Under the pieces are notes generated by a model that was not told the DNA's origin, did not search any database, and saw nothing but the letters and a program-made list of their open reading frames with translations. Of a stretch of 64,000 nt of DNA, positions 38,024-46,982 are shown in pieces. The DNA comes from Thiodiazotropha sp040506775 (GTDB lineage: Bacteria; Pseudomonadota; Gammaproteobacteria; Chromatiales; Chromatiaceae), in the NCBI GenBank assembly GCA_040506775.1, contig JBEVWC010000027.1:161127-225126 (forward strand). The letters are read 5' to 3'. The position numbers and the translations under genes are program-made. Position 1 is the stretch's first letter; the number at the start of each line of letters is the position of its first letter.

Positions 38024-39310
38024 CTAAATTACCAACGAGGGTATAATATTCTGTAAATCCGGCGACATATTACTTCTGATCAGATTCGCATAAGCATTAA
38101 TATCATGATCTCCCAATTCCGGAATAAGGAAGGGTGTTGGCGGCATACCTGGGGTTGCAACTCCATCCCCACCAATATAATTCGAAATACCTACGTGACC
38201 ATAACCCGGTAGAGGGAGGCCCGGAGCCCAGTCACGATGATTGACCCAGCGTTGAGTGAGGCTCCCCAAACCCGCTTCATCATAGACATTCGTAAAAGTA
38301 CCCCAGGAAACAGGTGGGCAACCATAGGTATACACATTATGCACCTCATGATCATTCATCAGCTGCAGACGTAACGCCATAATGACCGCCAGCGCGCCTC
38401 CCAGACTGTGCCCGGTTATGAATAACGGTTGACTGCTGCTCGAACGTTGATCACGAATCGCATTGATAATCGCTTCATAGTTTACATTGATCGATCCGAG
38501 AAAACCGGGATGGGTCATTGCCCCGATCGGAGCCCAGAGAATCTGCGTAGGCGCAGCAAGTTTCGTAAAATTCAATGTCCAGTCATGCGCATTCAGTTGG
38601 GTTCCCCGAAAGGCAAGCAGGATAAAATCGTCATTCGACAATACCATGGCCTGCAAACCCGTATTTATTTTTATGATTCCATCATCAGAGATCAGTTTAA
38701 GATTCATTGGCGGCCGTACCAGCGGCTCGAAACGTTCTTTCAAATCAGCCTCAAACTCGTCCCCCGCGTTGTTTTCAAGCATCCAATCGCCATATATGTA
38801 AAGTGAAGCAATTGCCAGCAGGTACGAGTTCTGCCAGCTATGCGCAGATACGTTGAGTTGAAGATTGTCGTAAACATAGTCCTGCGTCGATTGCGGGCGA
38901 CCATCATCCTGTCCGGACTGTTGATCGTTATCGACGACTCCACAACATATCTCCTCGCCTTCTCCTACTGGCTCTTCATCTGTAACGACGCCTGAGCTAC
39001 TCGGGTAGTTTTCATTGTATAAAACATAAACGGGTTTCTCGTTACGCAGCAGATCGAGGATCTTTTCATATTGGTTACTTGGTAAAAATATAAACAGTCG
39101 GTTGAGTGTATTTGACTTCAAGTTGGAGGGGGCATTCGTAATGTCATTCATGAAAAAGATGAATGCTTGCCAGTTCCCCCCATCTGGCATAGCAACATCC
39201 TTGCCATAAACAATTATTTCTTCCTGCCATTGCACGGTAGTTGTTGAAATCGTTGAATGGTTGTTTCTTGAAATGGTGACCCTGTATTTTTCTGCTTTAA
39301 TTTTTATCAT
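38024..39310 (-). CDS. Class 3 (fungal-type) lipase
   Basis: A 428-residue protein with a C-terminal lipase 3 domain (about 150-390). The catalytic serine is S302 in ITGHSLGGALAV, the acid D360 in NHRDWAPGLP and the histidine H372 in GYGHVG. LLAFRGTQ is the expected oxyanion strand. The N-terminal 100 residues are beta-rich and unrecognised, joined by an acidic linker (about 108-137) that contains a cysteine pair. No signal peptide is visible, so it is cytosolic or exported by a dedicated system. AGAGGA precedes the ATG. It belongs to the AT-richer block bounded by guaA sequences. Confidence 0.87.
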   Translation of the reverse strand: MIKIKAEKYRVTISRNNHSTISTTTVQWQEEIIVYGKDVAMPDGGNWQAFIFFMNDITNAPSNLKSNTLNRLFIFLPSNQYEKILDLLRNEKPVYVLYNENYPSSSGVVTDEEPVGEGEEICCGVVDNDQQSGQDDGRPQSTQDYVYDNLQLNVSAHSWQNSYLLAIASLYIYGDWMLENNAGDEFEADLKERFEPLVRPPMNLKLISDDGIIKINTGLQAMVLSNDDFILLAFRGTQLNAHDWTLNFTKLAAPTQILWAPIGAMTHPGFLGSINVNYEAIINAIRDQRSSSSQPLFITGHSLGGALAVIMALRLQLMNDHEVHNVYTYGCPPVSWGTFTNVYDEAGLGSLTQRWVNHRDWAPGLPLPGYGHVGISNYIGGDGVATPGMPPTPFLIPELGDHDINAYANLIRSNMSPDLQNIIPSLVI

Positions 39311-40018
39311 ATTCTTTATCCTCTCTTTGCTTAGAGTAATGAGTCCTTCGCAAATCCATACAAACCCACCTTTATATCCTTATTACCATTTCGTAACTTT
39401 TTTCTCTCAAACGTATTGATAGCTAACCCGGTGACATATCAGTTATATGTTCAAATTTAGAATAGATGTTGGCGTGTTTTTTTAACACTATGATAATCAT
39501 GGTATTTAAAAGAGCATCCTTAATTCACGAATATTGAGTTCGCGCATATCCACTTCCTATCTCTCTCCCATAGGCGAGGTAATCGTCCTTGGTTGATTTA
39601 CAGACGATCTTGCATACAATGATCCTGTTTCCAGTTTGGTTTAACGGTAAAACCGGGCAATCGCAAACAAAATATAATGGTGATGCGTAATCGATATTAG
39701 TAGTACGAATACAGATAATTTTGACTACTGCCATAACGGCTCAAGCGGGAAGAGTGCCCCCCCTGATCTGGACCCAGTCTATGATCTGATCAGAACTGAT
39801 AATTTTTCATCACCTCAACGATGAAGACTATCGATCAAAAAGGCCAGATGTGATGCGAATGGGAAGACGTTGCGAATTCCGAGGTATACTCATCGACGAG
39901 TTGATAGGAAGGGGTTTGCACTGAACGATCGTGCTGGTCACCACATCTGGCATGATTCGCTTCCTTGCGAAACTTCTTTTTTGTTCAGTCTGTCATTCAG
40001 CCAGTGCCAGACGTGGAG
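39311..40018. other. Intergenic region between the lipase gene and guaA
   Basis: About 700 bp with no supported gene. A 69-codon minus-strand frame at 39525-39734 lacks motifs and a good start. The right edge coincides with the guaA stop codon, the presumed island boundary. No integrase gene is present here or elsewhere in the block. Confidence 0.45.
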
Positions 40019-41596
40019 TTATTCCCACTCAATGGTGGCCGGTGGCTTGCTGGAGATATCGTAGGCCACCCGGGAAATCCCCGACACCTCGTTGATGATG
40101 CGTCGCGAGACCTCTTCGAGAAATTCGAACGGCAGATGCGCGAACTTGGCGGTCATGAAGTCGATGGTCTTCACCGCACGCAGGGTCACCACATATTCGT
40201 AGCGGCGTGCATCCCCCACCACACCGACTGAGCGGACCGGCAGGAACACCGCGAAGGCCTGGCTGACCTCGTCATAGAGGTTGTGCTTATACAGCTCCTC
40301 GATGTAGATGTGATCGGCCTGGCGCAGCAGGTCGGCGTACTCCTTCTTCACCTCGCCGAGGATCCGCACCCCGAGACCCGGTCCCGGGAAGGGGTGACGG
40401 TAGACCATTTCGGAGGGCAGTCCGAGTTCGATGCCGATCTTGCGCACCTCGTCCTTGAACAGCTCCCGCAGGGGTTCGACCAGTTCCAGTTTCATGTACT
40501 CAGGGAGGCCGCCCACGTTGTGGTGGGACTTGATTACATGGGCTTTGCCCGACTTGGCGCCGGCGGACTCGATCACGTCGGGGTAGATGGTGCCCTGGGC
40601 GAGGAATGAGACATCTTCGAGCTTGCCCGCCTCCTCTTCGAAGATGTCGATGAACAGGTTGCCGATGATCTTGCGTTTCTGTTCCGGATCGGAGACCCCG
40701 CGCAGGGCCTTGAGGAAACGATCCTCGGCGTCCACCCGGATCACCTTGACCCCCATGTGCTCAGCGAAGGTGGCCATCACCTGATCACCTTCATGCAGGC
40801 GCAGCAGGCCGTTGTCGACAAAGACGCAGGTCAGTTGCTCACCGATGGCCCGGTGCAGCAGCGCGCCCACCACCGAGGAGTCCACCCCGCCGGAGAGCCC
40901 CAGCACCACCTGACGTTTGCCCACCCGGGCCTTGATCTGGTTGATGCTGTCTTCGATGATCTGGCCCGGTGTCCACAGCACCTCGCAGCCGCAGATCTCG
41001 AACAGAAACCGCTCGATGATGCGCTTGCCCTGACGGGTGTGGGTCACCTCCGGATGGAACTGCAGTCCGTAGAAACTGCGGGACTCGTCCGCCATGCCCG
41101 CCACCGGGGCGTTCTCGGTCTCGCAGATCACCTGGAAGCCCTCGGGCAGGGTTTCGACCCGGTCGCCGTGGCTCATCCATACATCCAGCAGGCCGTAACC
41201 TTCCGCACTGGTGTGGTCCTCGATGTCCCGCAGCAACCGGGAGTGTCCCCGGGCGCGAACCTTGGCATAGCCGTATTCGTGTTTGTCGGAGGAGATCACC
41301 GAACCGCCCAGCTGCGCGGCCATGGTCTGCATGCCGTAGCAGATACCCAGTACCGGCACCCCCATTTCGAACACCATCCCGGGCGCGGCCGGCGCGGCAT
41401 CGGCGGTCACGGTCTCGGGACCACCGGAGAGGATCACACCCGCCGGGGTGCCACCGGCGAGCCCCTCGTCGGCGTTGTCGTAGGGATAGATCTCACAATA
41501 CACCCCAGCCTCGCGCACCCGCCGGGCGATCAGCTGAGTGTACTGGGAACCGAAGTCGAGGATGAGGATGCGGTGGGCGTGAATATCTGTGGTCAT
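40019..41596 (-). CDS. guaA: GMP synthase (glutamine-hydrolysing)
   Basis: Cytosolic enzyme that aminates XMP to GMP using glutamine and ATP. The 525-residue product matches the E. coli length. The class I amidotransferase domain has the nucleophile in VLGICYGMQ. The PP-loop ATPase follows with GLSGGVDSSV, and a dimerisation domain ends in the conserved SKPPATIEWE. The ATG at 41596 has GGAAG upstream; a TTG three codons earlier is less likely. It lies about 80 bp after guaB, forming a guaBA operon. Its 3' end is repeated at 31970-31999, marking a likely integration site. Confidence 0.97.
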   Translation of the reverse strand: MTTDIHAHRILILDFGSQYTQLIARRVREAGVYCEIYPYDNADEGLAGGTPAGVILSGGPETVTADAAPAAPGMVFEMGVPVLGICYGMQTMAAQLGGSVISSDKHEYGYAKVRARGHSRLLRDIEDHTSAEGYGLLDVWMSHGDRVETLPEGFQVICETENAPVAGMADESRSFYGLQFHPEVTHTRQGKRIIERFLFEICGCEVLWTPGQIIEDSINQIKARVGKRQVVLGLSGGVDSSVVGALLHRAIGEQLTCVFVDNGLLRLHEGDQVMATFAEHMGVKVIRVDAEDRFLKALRGVSDPEQKRKIIGNLFIDIFEEEAGKLEDVSFLAQGTIYPDVIESAGAKSGKAHVIKSHHNVGGLPEYMKLELVEPLRELFKDEVRKIGIELGLPSEMVYRHPFPGPGLGVRILGEVKKEYADLLRQADHIYIEELYKHNLYDEVSQAFAVFLPVRSVGVVGDARRYEYVVTLRAVKTIDFMTAKFAHLPFEFLEEVSRRIINEVSGISRVAYDISSKPPATIEWE

Positions 41597-41678
41597 GGTT
41601 TTCAACTTCCAAAAAAACGAACAGGGGCAACCGGGTGGACCCGCGATGCCCCTGGATTGACACGATCAGTGTGGCTCA

Positions 41679-43142
41679 TCAATCGCGCCGATAGTTGGGC
41701 GCTTCCTTGGTGATCGTAACGTCGTGAACATGAGACTCGGTGACACCCGCGTTGGTGACCCGCACGAACTCCGGTTTGGTACGCATCTCATCGATGCTGG
41801 CGCAACCGGTGTAACCCATGCTGGAACGGATGCCGCCGATGATCTGGTAGATGATTCCCATTACCGGGCCTTTATAAGGCACCCGGCCTTCGATGCCTTC
41901 AGGGACCAGTTTCTCTTTCTCGTTGGTCTCCTGAAAATATCGATCGCTGGAACCGTCCTTGCCGGACATCGCACCCAGGGAACCCATGCCGCGATAGGAC
42001 TTGTAGGAACGGCCCTGGTAGATCTCGACTTCGCCGGGAGCCTCGTCGGTACCCGCGAACATGCCGCCGATCATCACCGAGTAGGCGCCCGCCGCCAGCA
42101 CCTTGGCGATATCTCCGGAGTAGCGCAGACCGCCGTCGGCGATCAGCGGCACCCCGGTGCCTTCCAGGGCCTTGGCCACATTGGAGACTGCGGTGACCTG
42201 GGGCACGCCGACACCGGCCACGATGCGGGTGGTGCAGATGGAGCCGGGGCCAATGCCGACTTTGACCGCGTCAGCACCCGCCTTGACCAGATCGAGGGCC
42301 GCTGCCGCTGTGGCGATATTGCCGCCGATCACCTGTACCTCGGGATAGTTTTTCTTCACCCAGGCCACCCGGTCGAGCACGCCCTGGGAGTGCCCGTGGG
42401 CGGTGTCCACCACGATCACATCAACCCCGGCCTTGACCAGCGCATCGACCCGTTCCTCGGTACCCGCACCGACGCCCACCGCCGCGCCTGCGCGCAGCCG
42501 TTCGTGCTCATCACGGCAGGCATTGGGATTGTCTTTGGCCTTCTGGATATCCTTGGCGGTGATCATGCCGCGCAGGGCGAACTGGTCATCCACCACCAGC
42601 ACCTTCTCGATGCGGTGCTTGTGCAGCAGACTCATCACCTCGTCACGGCTGGCACCCTCTTTCACGGTAACCAGTTTATCCTTGCGGGTCATGATGTTAC
42701 GCACCGGGTCGTCCATGATGCGCTCGAAGCGCAGATCCCGGCCGGTGACGATGCCCACCAACTCCTTGCCGTCCACCACGGGGACACCGGAGATGTTCCG
42801 CGAGCGGGTCAGCTCGAGCACTTCGCCGATACTCACATAGGGTCCGACGGTGATCGGGTCGCGAATCACCCCGCTCTCATATTTCTTGACCTTTTCCACT
42901 TCCCGGGCCTGTTGCTCGGCGGTCATGTTCTTGTGAATGATGCCGATGCCGCCTTCCAGGGCCAGGGCGATGGCGAACCGGGACTCGGTCACCGTGTCCA
43001 TGGCCGCCGATACCAGCGGGATGTTGAGATCGATACCCCGGGTCAGCCGGGTCCGCAATTCGACATCCTTGGGCAGGACCTGGGAATGGGCAGGCACCAG
43101 GAGAACGTCGTCAAAAGTGAGGGCTTCCTCGATCACACGCAT
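41679..43142 (-). CDS. guaB: IMP dehydrogenase
   Basis: NAD-dependent oxidation of IMP to XMP, the rate-limiting step of guanine nucleotide synthesis. The 487-residue product starts MRVIEEALTFDDVLL at 43142 and matches the family length; an upstream in-frame extension is not supported. Two CBS domains lie at about 95-205, the catalytic loop GPGSICTTRIVAGVGVPQ carries the active-site cysteine, and MGSLGAMSG and the flap follow. It heads the guaBA operon. A long plus-strand open frame covers it but is a composition artefact. Confidence 0.97.
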   Translation of the reverse strand: MRVIEEALTFDDVLLVPAHSQVLPKDVELRTRLTRGIDLNIPLVSAAMDTVTESRFAIALALEGGIGIIHKNMTAEQQAREVEKVKKYESGVIRDPITVGPYVSIGEVLELTRSRNISGVPVVDGKELVGIVTGRDLRFERIMDDPVRNIMTRKDKLVTVKEGASRDEVMSLLHKHRIEKVLVVDDQFALRGMITAKDIQKAKDNPNACRDEHERLRAGAAVGVGAGTEERVDALVKAGVDVIVVDTAHGHSQGVLDRVAWVKKNYPEVQVIGGNIATAAAALDLVKAGADAVKVGIGPGSICTTRIVAGVGVPQVTAVSNVAKALEGTGVPLIADGGLRYSGDIAKVLAAGAYSVMIGGMFAGTDEAPGEVEIYQGRSYKSYRGMGSLGAMSGKDGSSDRYFQETNEKEKLVPEGIEGRVPYKGPVMGIIYQIIGGIRSSMGYTGCASIDEMRTKPEFVRVTNAGVTESHVHDVTITKEAPNYRRD

Positions 43143-43382
43143 AGCAGTATTTCCGGCTGGAGGGATAAAGTAGCCGCGCATTATAGAATTTGCCGTGGGG
43201 CCGGTAAACCGGCAGCCTCAAATCCGTCACGGGTCAGATGATCAGGTTGACCGGTTTCCAGGGTCGATATTTCAGTCGAATTAGGAATTTATTTCATATT
43301 TCGACCAACAATCAACCTTTCTAGGCAGAGTTCCTTTAACAAGGCTCAATGCACACCACAAAAATGGCATTTCATCCCATAA

Positions 43383-46300
43383 ATGCCCTCCCCTGATCGG
43401 CGCGGGACCGCTATGCTTTACCACTGGGACATGGAAACAAAGTCAGGAAGTGCAACCGTGCACAGATACGCCCTCAGAAGTGGCTTACCGCTCCTTTTGG
43501 TGCTGATCCTGCTGGTTCAATGCGGTATGGCGCAGGGGGCAGTTACCGCGATCCGGGTGGGGATCTACGACAATCCACCTCTGGTCAGCACCGATCCGTC
43601 GGGGCACCCGGAGGGGCTCTTCATCGACCTGCTCGAACAGATCGCGAAGCAGGAAAGCTGGCAACTTGTCTACGTGGTCGGCAACTGGAGCGACCTGCTC
43701 TCACGCCTGTCCCGGGGCAAGATCGACATCCTCCCGGGAATCGCCTACAACGAGGAGCGGGGCCGGCGGTTCCTGTTTTCCGACCAGACCGTGCTGGCCA
43801 ACTGGGGCCAGATCTACGTCCGGGAAAACTCCCCGATCCAATCCATCCCCGACCTAGACAACAAGAACATCGCGGTGTTGCGTGACGATGTGTACGTGTC
43901 GGGACACGATGGGTTAACCGGGCTTTGCCTCGCATTCAAGATCGACTGCCATTTCACGGAATACCCCACCTACGAGATGGTGCTGCGGGCCGTAGGTCAG
44001 GGCTATGCGGACGCGGGCCTGGTGAATCGGCTGTACGGAGCCTCCCGCAGCCACAGCAACAACACCGTAGCCAGTCCGATCATCCTGATACCTCTGGACA
44101 TCCGTTTCGCCTTCTCCCGCAACACACCCCAGGCAAAGTTCCTCAAGGAGAAACTCGACTACCGCCTCGAACAGCTGAAACGGGACGAGTTGTCGATCTA
44201 TCATCAGCGGCTCAACACTTTGTTCGAACCCAAGACCGACCCGGGCCCTCCACCCTGGTACTACCAGTCCCTGATCGTGATTGGTTTGATACTCGTCACG
44301 CTGTTGCTGATCGCTCAGTTCCTGAGATGGCGCATCAAGGTCACGACCCGGGAACTCAAAGCTACGGAAGCCCAGTATCGTGGGTACTTCAACGGAGTCT
44401 CCATCGCCCTGGTCGAGGGCGACACCTCCGCGGCGCTGAGCAGGCTGGATGAACTGATCGATTCAGGCGTGGAGGATCTGAAGGGTTATTTCGATCTGCA
44501 CCCTGATCGCCTGCACGCCTTGCTTATGCAGATACGCGTGGTCAACGCCAATCCGGCCACGCTCAGGATGTTCGAAGTCGGCAGCCTGAGCGAGTTGCAA
44601 AAGTGGTTACCCAAATGCATCACCCCCGGAGTCACCGAGGCCTTCCTTGAGTTCCTCATTGCCGCAAGCGAAAACAATGCGGATTTTTTCTGCGAGGTGC
44701 CGCTGCTGACATCGAAGCGCAACCTGATCCAGGTGCTGCTGAATTTCCCCCTCTCTCACCTGGAGGAAGCCAACCGGCACACCCCGATCACCATGCTCGA
44801 CGTGACGCTCCAGCGCGAGACCAAAAAACAGCTCTCATTGGTCGTCAAGGGCGCGTCCCTGGGTTTCTGGGACTGGAATCTGGTTACCGACGAGCTGCGG
44901 GTCAACCAGCGCTGGATGGACATCCTGGGACTGGAGGCGGAAGACCTGCACAACACCATCGAGGACTGGACCTCCAGACTGCATCCCGATGACAAGGAGC
45001 GGATCCTGCCGATCATCGACGAGCACATCAAATCCGGCACAACCTACAATGTGGAATTCCGCATGCAGCACATCAGCGGTCACTGGATCTGGATCGAAGG
45101 CTCCGGCGGTGTGGTGGAATACGACCCGCTCACCCGCAAGGCGACCCGGGCCTGCGGAACCCACCAGGAGATCACCGAGCGCAGACGTACCTCTGAAACC
45201 CTGCACACCCTGATGCAGAGCATGGTCGGTATCACCGGGGAAAATTTCTTCGAACATGTCGCCCAGGAACTGTGCCGCTGGTTCGAGGCCGACGGCGCCA
45301 ATATCGGAGAACTTGAGGGCAATGCCCGCATCAAGGGCCTCACCACCCTGATCGACGGTGAGCCGGTATTGAATTTCGACTATCCCCTGCGCGGCACACC
45401 CTGTGAGAACGTCATCCGCCAGGGACCCAGTCTCTACCCCCAGGGGGTGCAGAATCTCTTCCCCACGGATCAGAGCCTGATCATGCTCGACATTCAGGGC
45501 TACGCGGGGGTTCCCATCCGCAACCGGGACGGGGACCTGATCGGCGTGATCTGGGTGATCTCCCGCAAACCCATGTTCATGCCCCCGGACTGGGCGGATG
45601 TGCTGAACATCATCGCCGCCCGGGTCAGCGCGGAGATCGAACGCATGCGCGCCATGGACCGGCTCGAATACCAGGCCACCTACGACGCCCTGACCGAACT
45701 GCCGAATCGCCGCCTGCTGCTGGACAGGCTCAATCAGGTGCAATCGACCTGCCGCCGTCACAACCGCCACGGGGCCGTTCTGTTCATGGACCTGGACCAC
45801 TTCAAGACCATCAACGACGCCCTCGGCCACAAGGCGGGCGATCTGCTCTTGCAAGAGGTGGCCGCGCGCCTGCGACGTCAGATCCGCGACGAGGACACCG
45901 CTTCCCGACTGGGAGGGGACGAGTTCGTGGTGCTGTTCTCGGAGCTCAGCGGAGATGCCACTGCGGCCGCACAACAGGCCCGCCAGGGCGCGCGCAAGAT
46001 TCAGAGAGCCCTGTCCAAGCCGTACAACATTCAAGGCAACGAACTGCACATCACGCCCAGTATGGGCGTGGTCATCTTCCCCATGGACAGTGAGGATGCG
46101 GACGACATCCTCAAATTCGCCGACACCGCCATGTACCGTGCCAAGGACGCCGGACGCAACACCATCCGTTTCTTCATGCCCGGCATGCAGGAGACCGTGG
46201 AGCAGCAGGTACAGTTGCAGAGCGACCTGCGGCATGCCCTGCAGAACCATGAACTGATCCTCTTCTACCAACCGCAGATCGACAGCGACAACAACCTGAT

Positions 46301-46982
46301 CGGCGCCGAGGCCCTGCTGCGCTGGTTCCATCCGCAACAGGGCATCGTCGACCCCAAGACCCTGATCAACGCCGCCGAGGAATCGGGCCTGATCCTCTCC
46401 CTGAGCGAATGGATCCTGAACCAGGCGATGAGTCAGAGCCAGGCCTGGATCAAGGAGGCGGACGAGTTGCAGCGGGTCGCGGTCAACATCAGCGCGGTGC
46501 ATTTTCACCAGGTGGGCTTCGCTGACCAGATCATCCAGATACTGCAGCAGACCGGGTTGCGTCCGGAGTGCCTGATCCTGGAAATCAGTGAGAGCACCCT
46601 GGTGGAGAATTTCGAAGAGACCTACGACAAGGTGGTGAAACTCAAGCAGCTGGGGGTGCGCTTCGCCATTGACTGTTTCGGTATCGGTTATGCCTCACTC
46701 GCCAACCTGCGACGCCTGCCGGTGGACCAGATCAAGATCGACCGCAGTTTCGTGCGCGACATTGCCACCGACCCCAAGGATGCCCAGCTGGTTCAGACCT
46801 TCCTCACCATGGCGCAGTTGATGGAGATCGAAGTGGTTGCGGTAGGTGTCGAGGATGAGGAACAATTGCAGTTCCTGCGTGACAAAGGTTGTCACATCTT
46901 TCAGGGATACCATTACAGCCGGCCCCTGGCAGCGAACCAGTTCCAGACCTACCGGCACAACTGGCACAAAGAAACCGCTTGA
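43383..46982 (+). CDS. Periplasmic-sensor GGDEF protein with degenerate EAL domain
   Basis: A 1199-residue transmembrane c-di-GMP protein. After an N-terminal membrane segment comes a periplasmic SBP_bac_3-type sensor (about 55-280, AIRVGIYDNPPLVS). A span near 300-320, a PAS-like linker, a PAS domain (about 480-605) and a GAF domain (about 615-760) follow, then GGDEF (motif near 843) and EAL. GGDEF is intact and has an RxxD inhibitory site. The EAL domain keeps AEALLRW, VNISAVHF, LEISES and KIDRSF. However, the metal-binding DDFG is DCFG (near 1097) and the catalytic AEGVE is AVGVE (near 1153), so phosphodiesterase activity is probably lost. Several ATGs are possible at the 5' end. The stop overlaps the xseA start. 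Confidence 0.9.
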   Translation: MPSPDRRGTAMLYHWDMETKSGSATVHRYALRSGLPLLLVLILLVQCGMAQGAVTAIRVGIYDNPPLVSTDPSGHPEGLFIDLLEQIAKQESWQLVYVVGNWSDLLSRLSRGKIDILPGIAYNEERGRRFLFSDQTVLANWGQIYVRENSPIQSIPDLDNKNIAVLRDDVYVSGHDGLTGLCLAFKIDCHFTEYPTYEMVLRAVGQGYADAGLVNRLYGASRSHSNNTVASPIILIPLDIRFAFSRNTPQAKFLKEKLDYRLEQLKRDELSIYHQRLNTLFEPKTDPGPPPWYYQSLIVIGLILVTLLLIAQFLRWRIKVTTRELKATEAQYRGYFNGVSIALVEGDTSAALSRLDELIDSGVEDLKGYFDLHPDRLHALLMQIRVVNANPATLRMFEVGSLSELQKWLPKCITPGVTEAFLEFLIAASENNADFFCEVPLLTSKRNLIQVLLNFPLSHLEEANRHTPITMLDVTLQRETKKQLSLVVKGASLGFWDWNLVTDELRVNQRWMDILGLEAEDLHNTIEDWTSRLHPDDKERILPIIDEHIKSGTTYNVEFRMQHISGHWIWIEGSGGVVEYDPLTRKATRACGTHQEITERRRTSETLHTLMQSMVGITGENFFEHVAQELCRWFEADGANIGELEGNARIKGLTTLIDGEPVLNFDYPLRGTPCENVIRQGPSLYPQGVQNLFPTDQSLIMLDIQGYAGVPIRNRDGDLIGVIWVISRKPMFMPPDWADVLNIIAARVSAEIERMRAMDRLEYQATYDALTELPNRRLLLDRLNQVQSTCRRHNRHGAVLFMDLDHFKTINDALGHKAGDLLLQEVAARLRRQIRDEDTASRLGGDEFVVLFSELSGDATAAAQQARQGARKIQRALSKPYNIQGNELHITPSMGVVIFPMDSEDADDILKFADTAMYRAKDAGRNTIRFFMPGMQETVEQQVQLQSDLRHALQNHELILFYQPQIDSDNNLIGAEALLRWFHPQQGIVDPKTLINAAEESGLILSLSEWILNQAMSQSQAWIKEADELQRVAVNISAVHFHQVGFADQIIQILQQTGLRPECLILEISESTLVENFEETYDKVVKLKQLGVRFAIDCFGIGYASLANLRRLPVDQIKIDRSFVRDIATDPKDAQLVQTFLTMAQLMEIEVVAVGVEDEEQLQFLRDKGCHIFQGYHYSRPLAANQFQTYRHNWHKETA

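Noticed and set aside
39525..39734. 69-codon minus-strand frame between the lipase gene and guaA
   Set aside because: No recognisable features or start signal; could be chance in AT-rich DNA.
31970..40052. Integrase or prophage genes expected for a guaA island
   Set aside because: I looked for a tyrosine integrase or phage genes on both strands and found none; the only recombinase is the RAYT, which does not use guaA att sites.
41724..43241. 505-codon open frame antisense to guaB
   Set aside because: The opposite strand encodes a textbook IMP dehydrogenase. The long antisense frame follows from GC-rich third positions and has low-complexity His/Gly/Asp-rich content.
44835..46508. 557-codon antisense frame over the GGDEF-EAL gene
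   Set aside because: Same composition effect; no domain, start signal or plausible protein composition.
46889..46978. Upstream extension of xseA from a TTG at 46889
   Set aside because: It overlaps the previous gene by 94 bases and adds 30 residues absent from the family; the TTG at 46979 gives the normal length.
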